From positions 62,001-126,000 of the forward strand of contig CANMRV010000003.1 in assembly GCA_947500435.1 (NCBI GenBank): a stretch of 64,000 nucleotides of DNA. The letters are read 5' to 3'. How positions within the stretch are numbered: the stretch's first letter is position 1; each line of letters opens with the position of its first letter. This stretch comes from an uncultured Flavobacteriaceae bacterium. GTDB taxonomy: Bacteria > Bacteroidota > Bacteroidia > Flavobacteriales > Flavobacteriaceae. Positions 25,568-35,025 of the stretch are shown here, one piece after another. The translations under genes were made by a program, and so were the position numbers. The notes under the pieces were generated by a model that ran no database searches, was not told the origin of the DNA, and worked only from the letters and a program-made list of their open reading frames with translations.

Positions 25568-26107
25568 ATGAAAAACGAACTTAACCTAATTCAAAAGGGC
25601 ATCCTATTGGCCCTATTTCTGTTTTGTAACTCTCTTTTTTCGCAAGAAAACGACAATCTATATGCGAGTGTAGAAGATAGCAACGTGATAATCCTTGAGC
25701 CATCATATATCAGTTCGAGAACCAACAAGTCATTTGAGAAGAAATACCATTATCTAGTAGCTCGAGCGTATTTTAAATTACTCGCCGAAGCGCAAAAGTC
25801 GGAAAGAAAACTGCGAATTGAATATGAACGGTATTCCTTTGAAAACGAAAAATTTGATAGAGATGGTAATCAAGCTTTTCAGGATAAATTCAATCTGGCC
25901 TATAAAAGGTACAAGGCGCATAGCGACATGCTTTCTGGACTAAAATCATGGAATCTCTTTAGCGAAAACAGAACAGGTGACATGTTTTACTTTATGGCTG
26001 AAAACGAGGATTTTATTTTTAAAATGTATAAAGGAAACTTAACAGAGGATAAAATGGTCAAATATTTAATTTATAAATTGGCCGATCTCTATCATCTTGA
26101 AGGGTAG
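25568..26107 (+). CDS. exported protein of unknown function
   Basis: This 179-residue protein has a signal peptide (core GILLALFLFCNSLF, cleavage near FSQEN). The mature part is mostly helical and rich in Tyr/Lys/Glu (YHYLVARAYFKLLAEAQKSE, DKFNLAYKRYKAHSDML). No family is recognised. Its 3' end overlaps the longer reading of the GreA-like gene, and the two are likely co-transcribed. Confidence 0.65.
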   Translation: MKNELNLIQKGILLALFLFCNSLFSQENDNLYASVEDSNVIILEPSYISSRTNKSFEKKYHYLVARAYFKLLAEAQKSERKLRIEYERYSFENEKFDRDGNQAFQDKFNLAYKRYKAHSDMLSGLKSWNLFSENRTGDMFYFMAENEDFIFKMYKGNLTEDKMVKYLIYKLADLYHLEG

Positions 26108-26129
26108 AATTGATTATCTTTCCATTTCA

Positions 26130-26579
26130 ATGAGTATAAAAAAAGAGCTTCAGGAGTTTTGTCAAGAATATGTTAGCCAAAGAACAAAACGTATAAAAGA
26201 TAGTATTAGTAACATTCAAGAGTCTTTAGCTTCTGAAACCAAGAGTAGTGCAGGCGATAAACATGAAACCGGTAGGGCCATGTTACAGTTGGAAAGGGAG
26301 AAATTAGGGCAACAGTTGCTAGAAGTTGAAAGGATGGCTATCATTCTTTCACGAATATCTATTTCGATGAGGACAAACGCAGTTCTACTAGGAAGTTTGG
26401 TTAAAACCTCAAAAAGAGACTACTTTTTGGCAATTTCGGCAGGAGCTTATGAAGGTGCTTCTAATCCTATTTACTGTATTTCAAGGGCGGCACCTATCGG
26501 AAAACTGCTTTTGGGCAAGTCGATTGGTGATGTGGTTGATTTTGACGGGGAGAAAATCAGGATTTCAGAAATACTGTAG
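26130..26579 (+). CDS. GreA/GreB-like protein (often mislabelled 3-oxoacyl-ACP synthase)
   Basis: An upstream start at 26097 would overlap the previous gene; ATG 26130 (MSIKKELQEF) gives 149 residues and fits better. Residues 5-90 are a helical coiled region with KHETGRAMLQLEREKL, and residues 95-149 form a small beta domain ending ISRAAPIGKLLLGKSIGDVV, like the C-terminal domain of GreA. GreA-type proteins rescue backtracked RNA polymerase, but the acidic tip of the N-terminal coiled coil is not obvious here. It may act on RNA polymerase in another way. I see no ketosynthase motif. Confidence 0.65.
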   Translation: MSIKKELQEFCQEYVSQRTKRIKDSISNIQESLASETKSSAGDKHETGRAMLQLEREKLGQQLLEVERMAIILSRISISMRTNAVLLGSLVKTSKRDYFLAISAGAYEGASNPIYCISRAAPIGKLLLGKSIGDVVDFDGEKIRISEIL

Positions 26580-26646
26580 GCTTCTTTTTCTTCATAGACT
26601 CAAATTTGCGTAATTTGTTAACGCACAAATCAACACCCCCTTTTTT

Positions 26647-27141
26647 ATGAAAATATCCTTTGTTTTAAATGGTGTTTCCAAATCTTTGGAAATTGCTGAT
26701 GGCAATACTCCATTACTATGGGTTATACGAGACATACTCGACCTTAAAGGCACCAAATTTGGTTGCGGAAAAGCAGCATGTGGAGCTTGTACACTTCATG
26801 TAGATGGGAATGCTATCCGCTCTTGTTCTTATCCAATTCAACTCGTTGAAGGCAAGCAAATCACTACCATTGAAGGTTTGGGAAATGAAGAAAATCCGCA
26901 CCCTGTGCAACAAGCATGGATTGAAGAAATAGTCCCACAGTGTGGCTATTGTCAACCTGGGTTTATGATGGCTACTGCAGCTTTATTAGATAAGAACCCC
27001 AACCCAACAGATGAGGATATAGATAATGCAATTACCAATGTTTGCCGATGTGCCACTTATTATCGCATGCGGAAAGCAATTCATAGGGCGGCTGAATTGA
27101 ACGCAGAAATCAATCCAAATACTGATGTACAAAATTCATAG
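26647..27141 (+). CDS. (2Fe-2S) subunit of molybdenum hydroxylase (IorA-like)
   Basis: This 164-residue small subunit carries two [2Fe-2S] clusters. The plant-type cluster uses Cys residues in FGCGKAACGACTLHVDG plus the Cys in IRSCSYP. The second uses CGYCQPGF and VCRCATY. This is the standard small subunit of the xanthine oxidase/isoquinoline 1-oxidoreductase family, passing electrons from the molybdenum site. The gap to the large subunit gene is 3 bp. No separate FAD subunit is encoded nearby, so a two-subunit enzyme with an external acceptor is likely. Confidence 0.93.
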   Translation: MKISFVLNGVSKSLEIADGNTPLLWVIRDILDLKGTKFGCGKAACGACTLHVDGNAIRSCSYPIQLVEGKQITTIEGLGNEENPHPVQQAWIEEIVPQCGYCQPGFMMATAALLDKNPNPTDEDIDNAITNVCRCATYYRMRKAIHRAAELNAEINPNTDVQNS

Positions 27142-27144
27142 ACC

Positions 27145-29304
27145 ATGAGCAAGAAGAAAATATCACGTCGTAAATTTTTGGTTCGTGGAGGTTTGGGTGC
27201 TATTGGAGTTTTGGCAGTAGGGACCTATGTTTTTCGAAATCCCATTCGTAGAGGAATTGCTGGAGCATTAAATACAGGAGACACGCCATACATGGGCAAT
27301 ACCAGTTCTCCCATAATTTGGTTTGAAGTTACCTCAGATAACAATATTATACTGCATAGCCCAAAAGTAGAAATGGGGCAAGGTACTTTTACTGGTTTGG
27401 CGCAGATGGCTGCGGATGAGTTAGAGGTTTCTATGGAACAAATGCAAGTTGTTCACGCCAATTCTATTTCTGGAAATATGGATGGTTTTGCTACAGGTGG
27501 AAGTACATCAATATCTACATTATGGATACCTCTTAGAGAGCTGGCAGCTACGATGCGGGAGATGATTAAAAACGAGGCAGCTGCTAAAATGGGGACTACG
27601 GCAGAAAAATTAAGTATTTCAAATGGTGTCTTTTCTTCAGAAGGAAAAACAATGACCTTTGCAGAGGCAGTAAAAGATGTTGCCGAATGGGAAATTCCCG
27701 ATACCCCAGTTTTAAAAGATTTAAAAAAGTATAAGTTTATAGGAAAACCTATTCCCAGGGTCGATTTGAAGGATAAAGTCTTTGGGACACCTATGTATGG
27801 TATGGATGCTACCCTACCAGATATGCTCTTCGGATCGGTGGTTCGTCCAACAGCTATTGGCGCTAAGTTCATTGATGCTGATATTTCAAAGGCCGAAAAC
27901 ATGCCAGGAGTGGTCAAAATAGTCAAAGAGAAAGATTTTGTTGGGGTAATCGCAAATTCCCAAACGGAAGCAGAGAATGCCAAAAATGCAATTGAGGCCC
28001 AGTGGGAAGTAGAACGCACATGGCAGACTTCTGATATTGAGGCAATGATAGCAGTAGGTGAAGGGGAACCTTTTGTGATACAAAAAGAAGGAAGCGCTAA
28101 AAGTATCCTTGAAGATTCAGAGGACACAATTATCTCAGAATATAAAAGCCCCATTGGCGCACATGCCCAGCTCGAGCCCAACGGAGCACTAGCCTTTGTG
28201 GAGGAGAACAAGGCAACCATAATGATGTCAACCCAAGTGGTGAAAATCACAAGAGATGAAATTGCGGACAGAATCGGACTAGATAGTGACCAAGTGAATA
28301 TTGTTCCAACTTTCTTAGGAGGCGGGTTTGGGCGTCGCTTACATACCCCAAACGGAATTCAAGCAGCGGTACTTTCAAAAGCCGTTGGAAAGCCGGTCAA
28401 ATGTTTTTTTACGAGGAAAGAGGAATTTCAAAATGATACCTTCAGACCGCCGACACATCATGTGCTAAAGGCAACATTAGATACTGAAGGAATGATTGAG
28501 GCCATAGAACATAATGTTTCTAGTGGAGATGTGGCTTTTGGATCACCTATGTTACCTAGTATTGCCGAGCCTATTTTAGGTGCGGATTTGGGAGCTTGGA
28601 GGGGTGGAATGATTCAATATGGCGGAATTCCCAATTACAGAACAATTTCATGGCGCAAAAAACTGCCTTTTGCAACAAGTTGGTGGCGAAGTTTAGGTCT
28701 ATTGGCAAATACTTTTGCTGTAGAAAGCTTTATGGACGAACTGGCAATAGCTGCTAAAAAGAATCCTGTTGAATTTCGGTTGGCTCAAATACAAGATGAT
28801 GATAGGGGCTTCCGCTTGAAAGAAGTAATTAAAGCAGCAGCAGAAAAATCGGGGTATACAGAGGAGGTTATAGATGGAAGAGCTATGGGCTTTGCTGCGT
28901 CGACAGATGTTAATACACCATGCGCTCAGGTCGCAGAAGTATCCATAGAAAATAATCAAATCAAAGTGCATAAAGTAACCTGTGCCATGGACCCAGGCTT
29001 GGCTGTAAACCCAGATCAGGTAAGAGCACAATGTGAAGGCTCAATAATCATGGGAATGAGTGCTTCAATGTTTGAAAAGATGGAGGTAGAAGATGGTGAA
29101 CTAACCCCTACAATTTATGGCCCCTATCAGATGGCTACCATGCGAAACACACCCAAAGAAATTGATGTAGTACTACTTCAAAACTCGGATGTGCCGGGAG
29201 CTGTTGGTGAACCTCCGTTGGGACCAATAGGCGCTTCCGTGGCGAATGCAGTTTTTAGACTCACTGGACAACGATTGCGCGAAATGCCGTTGAAATTGGG
29301 GTAA
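27145..29304 (+). CDS. molybdopterin-binding large subunit (IorB-like), Tat-exported
   Basis: This 719-residue protein has a twin-arginine signal (SRRKFLVRGGLGAIGVLAVG, residues 8-27), so the folded complex is exported. Molybdenum hydroxylase motifs are present: FLGGGFGRRLHTPNG in the middle and GAVGEPPLGPIGASVANAVF near the C-terminus with the catalytic Glu. The arrangement is that of IorB-type enzymes, which hydroxylate N-heterocycles or oxidise aldehydes with water as oxygen source. The natural substrate is not evident. No molybdenum-cofactor chaperone gene adjoins it. Confidence 0.92.
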   Translation: MSKKKISRRKFLVRGGLGAIGVLAVGTYVFRNPIRRGIAGALNTGDTPYMGNTSSPIIWFEVTSDNNIILHSPKVEMGQGTFTGLAQMAADELEVSMEQMQVVHANSISGNMDGFATGGSTSISTLWIPLRELAATMREMIKNEAAAKMGTTAEKLSISNGVFSSEGKTMTFAEAVKDVAEWEIPDTPVLKDLKKYKFIGKPIPRVDLKDKVFGTPMYGMDATLPDMLFGSVVRPTAIGAKFIDADISKAENMPGVVKIVKEKDFVGVIANSQTEAENAKNAIEAQWEVERTWQTSDIEAMIAVGEGEPFVIQKEGSAKSILEDSEDTIISEYKSPIGAHAQLEPNGALAFVEENKATIMMSTQVVKITRDEIADRIGLDSDQVNIVPTFLGGGFGRRLHTPNGIQAAVLSKAVGKPVKCFFTRKEEFQNDTFRPPTHHVLKATLDTEGMIEAIEHNVSSGDVAFGSPMLPSIAEPILGADLGAWRGGMIQYGGIPNYRTISWRKKLPFATSWWRSLGLLANTFAVESFMDELAIAAKKNPVEFRLAQIQDDDRGFRLKEVIKAAAEKSGYTEEVIDGRAMGFAASTDVNTPCAQVAEVSIENNQIKVHKVTCAMDPGLAVNPDQVRAQCEGSIIMGMSASMFEKMEVEDGELTPTIYGPYQMATMRNTPKEIDVVLLQNSDVPGAVGEPPLGPIGASVANAVFRLTGQRLREMPLKLG

Positions 29305-29360
29305 AACACTAATATTTCTATAGTTTTTCCGTTTAGGGTTTAACCAATTCATTACCCTAA

Positions 29361-29969
29361 ATGAAATTACACTACTCACTTTTAGCTGTTTTGATCGCCC
29401 TACTAGTTTGGTCAGCTATCAACCCCTTTGAATACTTCACTTGGTTCTTAGAGATTTTACCCGCTTTAGTTGGAATATTAGTGGTCATCTTTACATTTAA
29501 AAGATTCCAATTTACCAATCTGGTCTATATCCTTATATTTTTGCATTGTGTTATTTTGATAATTGGTGGACACTATACCTACGCAGAGGTTCCCTTGTTT
29601 GATTGGATTCAGGAAACATTTCAACACAGCAGGAATAACTATGATAAAATCGGGCATTTTGCGCAGGGTTTTGTTCCTGCCATAATAACCCGAGAATTAT
29701 TTTTGCGTAAGAATGTGGTTTCTGGAAGAAAATGGTTGAATTTTATTGTAGTCTGTATCGCCATGACTATAAGCGTATCGTATGAGTTTATTGAATGGGG
29801 CGTTTCTTTAAGTACTGGCGAAGGAGGGGATTCTTTTCTTGGAACACAAGGTTACATTTGGGATACACAATCTGATATGCTCTTTGCAACTATAGGTGCG
29901 ATTTTAGCCTTGGTCTTTTTGAGTAAAACTCACGATAAACAACTACGTAACCTGGTTCTTAAGGACTAA
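29361..29969 (+). CDS. YjdF-like (DUF2238) membrane protein
   Basis: This 202-residue integral membrane protein has about six helices. The motif DKIGHFAQGFVPAIITRELFLR and the later SYEFIEWGVSLSTGEGGDSFLGTQG, GYIWDTQSDM are typical of DUF2238 (YjdF) proteins. The conserved His/Glu/Asp residues within helices suggest an enzymatic or metal site, but no function is settled. It is convergent with arfB and separated from the molybdenum enzyme by 56 bp. Confidence 0.85.
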   Translation: MKLHYSLLAVLIALLVWSAINPFEYFTWFLEILPALVGILVVIFTFKRFQFTNLVYILIFLHCVILIIGGHYTYAEVPLFDWIQETFQHSRNNYDKIGHFAQGFVPAIITRELFLRKNVVSGRKWLNFIVVCIAMTISVSYEFIEWGVSLSTGEGGDSFLGTQGYIWDTQSDMLFATIGAILALVFLSKTHDKQLRNLVLKD

Positions 29970-29976
29970 CAAAATA

Positions 29977-30381
29977 TCAATCCAAATTAGGCTTGTTGCG
30001 ATTCGCTTTCTTTTGAGCTGCTTTTTTCTTGCTTTGTAATCGCTTTTCAACTGAGGCTTTCGAAGGTCTCGTCTTTTTCCTTTTCTTAGGAATTACCAAA
30101 GCATTCTCTATAACCTCAAGAAAACGTTTGATAACAAGTTCCTTGTTTTTATGCTGACTGCGACTTTCGTCGCATTGAAGGAGTAACATGTTTTCTTTGG
30201 TAAGACGACTCCCTAATTTTGACAAAATTTGCTCCTTTTCACTTTCTGATAGGGCGTTTGAAGCGGTCATGTCAAAATACAATTCAATCTTGGTAGAAAC
30301 CTTGTTGACATGTTGTCCGCCAGCCCCACTGCTTCTTACGGCTTTGAATTGGAGCTCTTGAACAATCTTTGCTTTGTTCAT
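29977..30381 (-). CDS. arfB: alternative ribosome-rescue factor ArfB
   Basis: This 134-residue peptidyl-tRNA hydrolase has the GGQ motif in SSGAGGQHVNKVSTKIEL (residues about 17-34), and a basic Lys/Arg-rich C-terminal tail (KKRKKTRPSKASVEKRL, KKKAAQKKANRN) that enters the empty mRNA channel of stalled ribosomes. Short length and lack of release-factor domain 2 separate it from RF1/RF2. It follows the ABC ATPase by 2 bp on the minus strand. Confidence 0.93.
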   Translation of the reverse strand: MNKAKIVQELQFKAVRSSGAGGQHVNKVSTKIELYFDMTASNALSESEKEQILSKLGSRLTKENMLLLQCDESRSQHKNKELVIKRFLEVIENALVIPKKRKKTRPSKASVEKRLQSKKKAAQKKANRNKPNLD

Positions 30382-30383
30382 GA

Positions 30384-31361
30384 CTAGACGTTACCCATTC
30401 TTTGGTTAATCACCTCAATGGAGATATTTAGGAAGACTTCTTTTCCTTCTTCCAAAACTTCATAATGATTGAAGTATACATCTTGTCCTTCATAGGTTCC
30501 TACAACTAAATAATGCCCTCCCATATAGTAAGAACCTTTAATAGTTGCTTCTAAACCTGACTTTGCAGAAACTTTGAATTCATGGGCATAAACAATGATT
30601 TGTCTTTTTGTATCCGCGTACGATTTTACGATATTGATAGGAATCTTATTGGCTTCTCCAAATAAGGAGGCTATATAAAGGTCCTTCGGATTACGATATA
30701 AATTTTCAGGACTATCTTTGGCGATGACCTTATTATCACGTAGAACTATTACTCGATCGGCAAACGGAAGCATATCATTGTGATCGTGTGTCGCTGTCAA
30801 AACAGTAATATTCTTTCCTCGTAGATATGAAAAAAGATTTCTGCGCATACTGTTTTTCCGAAAGTTATCGATATGGCTGAAAGGTTCATCAAGCAACAGC
30901 ACCTGAGGTTCTTGGGCCAATACTCTTGCCAAAGCCACTCTTTGCTGCTGTCCACCACTTAGAAATCGCACTTTGGTTTGTGCGAAATCGGTCATCTCAA
31001 TCATCTCTAACAATTCAGTCGTCCGTTCCGCCAGAAGTTCAGGCTCAAGAACTGAAAGATATTGACTCACATTCTCATATACCGTAGTATAGGGCATAAG
31101 ATCAAAGTCTTGAGAAAGATATTTCATATAAGATTCCCCTGGCACAAGATTATAAAGGGGGCCTAAAATTTGAGACTCATTCCAATAGACTTCTCCGGTT
31201 TTGACCTGAAGCAAGCCATAGACTATTTTGAGAAGTGTACTTTTTCCGCAACCACTTTCGCCAATGATACAAACATGCTCTCCTTCGTTCACTTTTAGAT
31301 TGATATCCTCTAAAACGAGCGCTTTATCATAAGCAAAAGAAACATGATCAACTTGCAGCAT
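30384..31361 (-). CDS. ABC transporter ATP-binding protein with C-terminal TOBE-like region
   Basis: This 325-residue ATPase shows Walker A GESGCGKST, Q-loop region, signature LSGGQQQR, Walker B VLLLDEPFSHID and H-loop ATHDH. About residues 235-325 form a beta-rich extension with GSYYMGGHYLVVGTYEG, similar to a TOBE domain of importer ATPases such as those for ions, polyamines or maltose. No permease or binding protein lies next to it, so it must pair with genes elsewhere. It is upstream of arfB with a 2-bp gap and probably co-transcribed. Confidence 0.9.
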   Translation of the reverse strand: MLQVDHVSFAYDKALVLEDINLKVNEGEHVCIIGESGCGKSTLLKIVYGLLQVKTGEVYWNESQILGPLYNLVPGESYMKYLSQDFDLMPYTTVYENVSQYLSVLEPELLAERTTELLEMIEMTDFAQTKVRFLSGGQQQRVALARVLAQEPQVLLLDEPFSHIDNFRKNSMRRNLFSYLRGKNITVLTATHDHNDMLPFADRVIVLRDNKVIAKDSPENLYRNPKDLYIASLFGEANKIPINIVKSYADTKRQIIVYAHEFKVSAKSGLEATIKGSYYMGGHYLVVGTYEGQDVYFNHYEVLEEGKEVFLNISIEVINQRMGNV

Positions 31362-31448
31362 TACTTAGGCAAAAATTTGATTGAATAGTATTAGCATTTG
31401 TTACGGAATTATAGGTAGTCTCTTGGGCAAGAGCTGGGGTGATACAAA

Positions 31449-31485
31449 TAAAAAGTCCGTCTCTATCAAAGAAACGGACTTTGCT
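31449..31485 (-). terminator. terminator of prolyl oligopeptidase gene
   Basis: On the minus strand AAAGTCCGT pairs with ACGGACTTT, followed by TTTATTT. Confidence 0.75.
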
Positions 31486-31499
31486 CTAAAATATTGAAA

Positions 31500-33656
31500 T
31501 TAGTCTTTAAATTCTTTTAACACAGATTGGTTGGGCAACTCTTCAAAACCCATATTATATAGGGTAAAACCGAAAATGTCCGCATATTGTTCGATGGTTT
31601 TGCTGACTGGAGTTCCGGCACCGTGACCTGCGTTTGTCTCAATACGAATTAATGTTGGATTGCTTCCCACTTGCTTTTCTTGCAATTCGGCGGCGAATTT
31701 GAAACTATGCGCTGGTACCACGCGGTCATCATGATCTCCGGTCGTTACCAATGTTGCAGGATATTCCACACCTGATTTCACATTGTGAACGGGAGAATAT
31801 CCCTTTAAATATTCGAACATTTCTTTGTTGTCTTCAGATGTTCCATAGTCATAGGCCCATCCCGCACCTGCGGTGAAAGTATGATAGCGCAGCATATCTA
31901 AAACTCCAACGGCGGGCAATGCCACTTTCATCAAATCAGGGCGTTGGGTCATCGTGGCTCCAACTAAAAGCCCTCCATTACTCCCACCGCGAATGGCCAA
32001 ATAATCTGATGAGGTATAGTTGTTTGCAATCAAATATTCTCCAGCGGCTATGAAATCATCGAATACGTTTTGTTTTTGCAATTTGGTGCCAGCATCATGC
32101 CATTTCTTACCGTACTCCCCGCCACCACGTATGTTCGGTACAGCGTAAATTCCGCCTTGTTCCATCCAAACAGAATTTGTAATACTGAAAGATGGTGTAA
32201 TACTGATATTAAAGCCACCGTACGCATAAAGGATTGTTGGATTCTTTCCATTTAATTCTAGACCCTTCTTATGCGTAATCATCATGGGAATTTTAGTGCC
32301 GTCCTTAGATTCATAAAACACCTGATTACTTTCATATTCTTCGGAATTAAAGTCGATTTCAGGCTTCCAATAGGATTGATATTCACCTGTTTCGACATTG
32401 AATTTATAGGATGAACCAGGAATGATATAGTTGGTGAAATAGAAATAGAACTCCTTATCTTCTTTTTTGCCACCAAAACCAGAAGCACTTCCCAAGCCCG
32501 GAAGCTTTACTTCGCGGACTAACTTTCCGTCATAATCGTACTGCAAAACTTTTGAAAGGGCATCTACCATATATTCGGCAAAAAAGTAACCCCCACCAGT
32601 ATTGGGAGAAAGAACGTTTTCCGTTTCTGGAATAAAATCAACCCAATTTTCCATACTAGGGTTGGAAGCGTCCACGGTAACCATCTTCTTGTTTGGTGCA
32701 TTTCTATCGGTAACAATAAACAGTTTCGAACCAACATTCTCAATGATGTAATTGTCAGACTTAGTATCGTCTACAATGGGTATCAAAAGTCCGTTAGGGT
32801 CTTTTAAATTCTGGATAAAAAGTTTATTGCCAGAGGTTGAAGTAGATGCCGAAACCACTAAATAGTTTTGGTCTTCTGTTACACCAGCGCCAATATAACG
32901 GTGTTTTTCATCAGGTCTTTCCCCGTAAATCAGCTCATCTTTTGATTGAGGAGTACCCAATTTATGATAGTAAACTTTATGTTGGTCTGTCTTTGCGGAA
33001 AGCTCGCTTCCTTTGGGTTTGTCGTAACTGGAATAGTAAAAACCATCATTTCCTTTCCAAGATAGTCCGCTGAACTTGATATCAACCAAAGTGTCTTCCA
33101 TAATTTCTTTGGTCTCCGCATTTAGAACGATTGCTTTTCGCCAATCACTACCGCCTTCCGAGATAAGATAGGCAGCCATAGAACCGTCTTTTGTAAAGCT
33201 CAGCCCAGCAAGGGAGGTGGTTCCATCTTCGGAGAATGTATTGGGGTCTAAAAATACCTCAGCCTCACCATCTCCTTTTTTTCGGTAGACTACATATTGA
33301 TTTTGGAGTCCGTCATTCTTATAGAAATAGGTATAGTCACCTTCTTCAAAGGGGGTACCAATCTTTTCGTAATTCCATATTTTTTCCAATCGCTTTTTGA
33401 GGTCATTTCGAAAAGGAATGTTCTCTAAATATCCAAAAGTGGTTTTGTTTTGTGTTTTTACCCAGGCTTCGGTTTCCGGACTGCGGTCATCTTCTAACCA
33501 ACGATATGAGTCTTTGACTTCAGTTCCAAAATAAGTGTCTACAGAATCAGCTTTGGCAGTAGTTGGGTAATTCACAACAATAGGTTCTTTTTTGGTTGGT
33601 GTTAGACATGCGACTAGGAAAATCGCAAGTAGTGGTATAAGGATTATTTTTTTCAT
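31500..33656 (-). CDS. prolyl oligopeptidase family lipoprotein
   Basis: The frame starts at 33680, but ATG at 33656 begins a clear lipoprotein signal ([16 protein letters not shown]), giving 718 residues. The N-terminal half is a seven-bladed propeller region ([19 protein letters not shown], typical of the S9A family). The C-terminal peptidase domain has catalytic Ser in [10 protein letters not shown], Asp in GDHDDRVVP, and His in NAGHGAG. It cleaves short peptides after proline, here probably in the envelope. It is monocistronic, with a terminator on each side. Confidence 0.93.
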   Translation of the reverse strand: MKKIILIPLLAIFLVACLTPTKKEPIVVNYPTTAKADSVDTYFGTEVKDSYRWLEDDRSPETEAWVKTQNKTTFGYLENIPFRNDLKKRLEKIWNYEKIGTPFEEGDYTYFYKNDGLQNQYVVYRKKGDGEAEVFLDPNTFSEDGTTSLAGLSFTKDGSMAAYLISEGGSDWRKAIVLNAETKEIMEDTLVDIKFSGLSWKGNDGFYYSSYDKPKGSELSAKTDQHKVYYHKLGTPQSKDELIYGERPDEKHRYIGAGVTEDQNYLVVSASTSTSGNKLFIQNLKDPNGLLIPIVDDTKSDNYIIENVGSKLFIVTDRNAPNKKMVTVDASNPSMENWVDFIPETENVLSPNTGGGYFFAEYMVDALSKVLQYDYDGKLVREVKLPGLGSASGFGGKKEDKEFYFYFTNYIIPGSSYKFNVETGEYQSYWKPEIDFNSEEYESNQVFYESKDGTKIPMMITHKKGLELNGKNPTILYAYGGFNISITPSFSITNSVWMEQGGIYAVPNIRGGGEYGKKWHDAGTKLQKQNVFDDFIAAGEYLIANNYTSSDYLAIRGGSNGGLLVGATMTQRPDLMKVALPAVGVLDMLRYHTFTAGAGWAYDYGTSEDNKEMFEYLKGYSPVHNVKSGVEYPATLVTTGDHDDRVVPAHSFKFAAELQEKQVGSNPTLIRIETNAGHGAGTPVSKTIEQYADIFGFTLYNMGFEELPNQSVLKEFKD

Positions 33657-33694
33657 TAGGCATATAAGTTGATACTTCATAAAAATACCACAAA

Positions 33695-33728
33695 AAAACC
33701 TTTGATTTGTCTAGCAGTCAAAGGTTTT
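33695..33728 (-). terminator. terminator of asd
   Basis: On the minus strand AAAACCTTTGA pairs with TCAAAGGTTTT, followed by a T run. Confidence 0.75.
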
Positions 33729-33755
33729 AACATCAATCTAACTAGATTGAAAATA

Positions 33756-34745
33756 TTATACCAACTGGTTTTTAACTAAATATTCTGCAATTTGAACGGC
33801 ATTGGTAGCAGCTCCTTTTCGCAGATTATCAGAGACAATCCACATGTTTAGGGTATTTGGCTGGGTTTCGTCTCGTCGAATACGTCCAACAAAAACCTCA
33901 TCTTTATCATGCGCATAAATCGGCATCGGGTAGGTATTTGTATCCGGATTATCTTGAACGGTAACTCCATCAGTATCATTAAGGATTCCTCGAATTTCGT
34001 TTAGTGCAAAGTCATTATGAAATTCAACATTGACCGATTCCGAGTGCCCACCAGCGGTAGGAATACGAACCGCGGTCGCACTAATAGAAAAGCTTCTGTC
34101 GTCCAATATTTTTTGCGGTTCACGTGCCAATTTCATTTCTTCTTTGGTATAACCGTTTTCCATGAAGACATCACAGTGCGGCAAGGCATTTCTACTTATA
34201 GGATAGGGGTAGGCCATTTCTCCTTTAATGCCCGCTATTTCATTTGCAAGCTGTTTTACAGCTTTTACTCCTGTTCCAGATACCGATTGGTATGTTGATA
34301 TGACGACCCGCTTCATTTGGTACTTTTTATGAAGTGGGGCCAATGCCATTACCAATTGAATAGTCGAACAATTGGGATTGGCAATAATTTTATCTTCGGA
34401 GGTCAAGGCGTTCGCATTAATCTCAGGAACAACCAATTTTTTGGTGGGATCCATACGCCACGCAGATGAATTATCGATTACGGTAGTACCTACTTCCGCA
34501 AATTTTGGTGCCCATTCCAATGAAGTATCGCCTCCTGCAGAAAATATAGCAATATCTGCTCTGGCGGCAACTGCGTCCGCAAGGCCAATTATGGTATGTT
34601 CAACTCCTTTATAAGACAAATTTTTACCTACTGAACGTTCGGAGGCTACTAAAAGCAATTCCGTAATTGGAAAATTGCGTTCTGCCAATACTTTCAACAT
34701 AACTTCACCTACCATTCCGGTGGCTCCCACAATTGCTACTTTCAT
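33756..34745 (-). CDS. asd: aspartate-semialdehyde dehydrogenase
   Basis: This 329-residue enzyme reduces aspartyl phosphate to aspartate semialdehyde for Lys, Thr, Met and diaminopimelate synthesis. The NADP site GATGMVGEVMLKVL is at the N-terminus, the catalytic Cys is in NPNCSTIQL, and the later SVSGTGVKAV and GGHSESVNVEF are family marks. Its promoter upstream is a strong consensus. Monocistronic. Confidence 0.96.
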   Translation of the reverse strand: MKVAIVGATGMVGEVMLKVLAERNFPITELLLVASERSVGKNLSYKGVEHTIIGLADAVAARADIAIFSAGGDTSLEWAPKFAEVGTTVIDNSSAWRMDPTKKLVVPEINANALTSEDKIIANPNCSTIQLVMALAPLHKKYQMKRVVISTYQSVSGTGVKAVKQLANEIAGIKGEMAYPYPISRNALPHCDVFMENGYTKEEMKLAREPQKILDDRSFSISATAVRIPTAGGHSESVNVEFHNDFALNEIRGILNDTDGVTVQDNPDTNTYPMPIYAHDKDEVFVGRIRRDETQPNTLNMWIVSDNLRKGAATNAVQIAEYLVKNQLV

Positions 34746-34764
34746 TTTAATTCAAATTGAAGCG

Positions 34765-34795
34765 CAAAGGTAGGCTAACATGAAGTTTTGTACAA
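34765..34795 (-). promoter_or_regulatory. consensus promoter of asd
   Basis: On the minus strand TTG (34795-34793), 20-bp spacer, TACCTTTG (34772-34765). This matches TTG-N19/20-TAnnTTTG. Leader about 12-15 nt. Confidence 0.8.
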
Positions 34796-34932
34796 TAAGA
34801 AGTTTATGAATAATTGAAAATATAACAAAAAGTTGTAAAAATAACAATTTGCTTAAATGAGAAGAACACTGAAACGAGGTCAGGATTAACTCGATTACGT
34901 ATTTTTCTTTGTAAAATACTATCTCATTAAAA

Positions 34933-34972
34933 AAACCGCCAAGCTTGTTAGCGATAACAAGATTGACGGTTT
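34933..34972 (-). terminator. terminator of mscL copy 2
   Basis: On the minus strand AAACCGTCAATCTTGTTA pairs with TAACAAGCTTGGCGGTTT (two mismatches), followed by seven T. Confidence 0.8.
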
Positions 34973-35025
34973 AGGGTTGGTTAGTATAGCGGTACTATCC
35001 TATAGGATTTAGGATAAGTATTCTA

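Noticed and set aside
27453..28250. Long antisense frame (265 codons) opposite the molybdenum enzyme gene
   Set aside because: It lies fully inside a clear gene on the other strand; its Ser/Ile/Ala-rich product has no domain or signal and reflects codon bias of the real gene.
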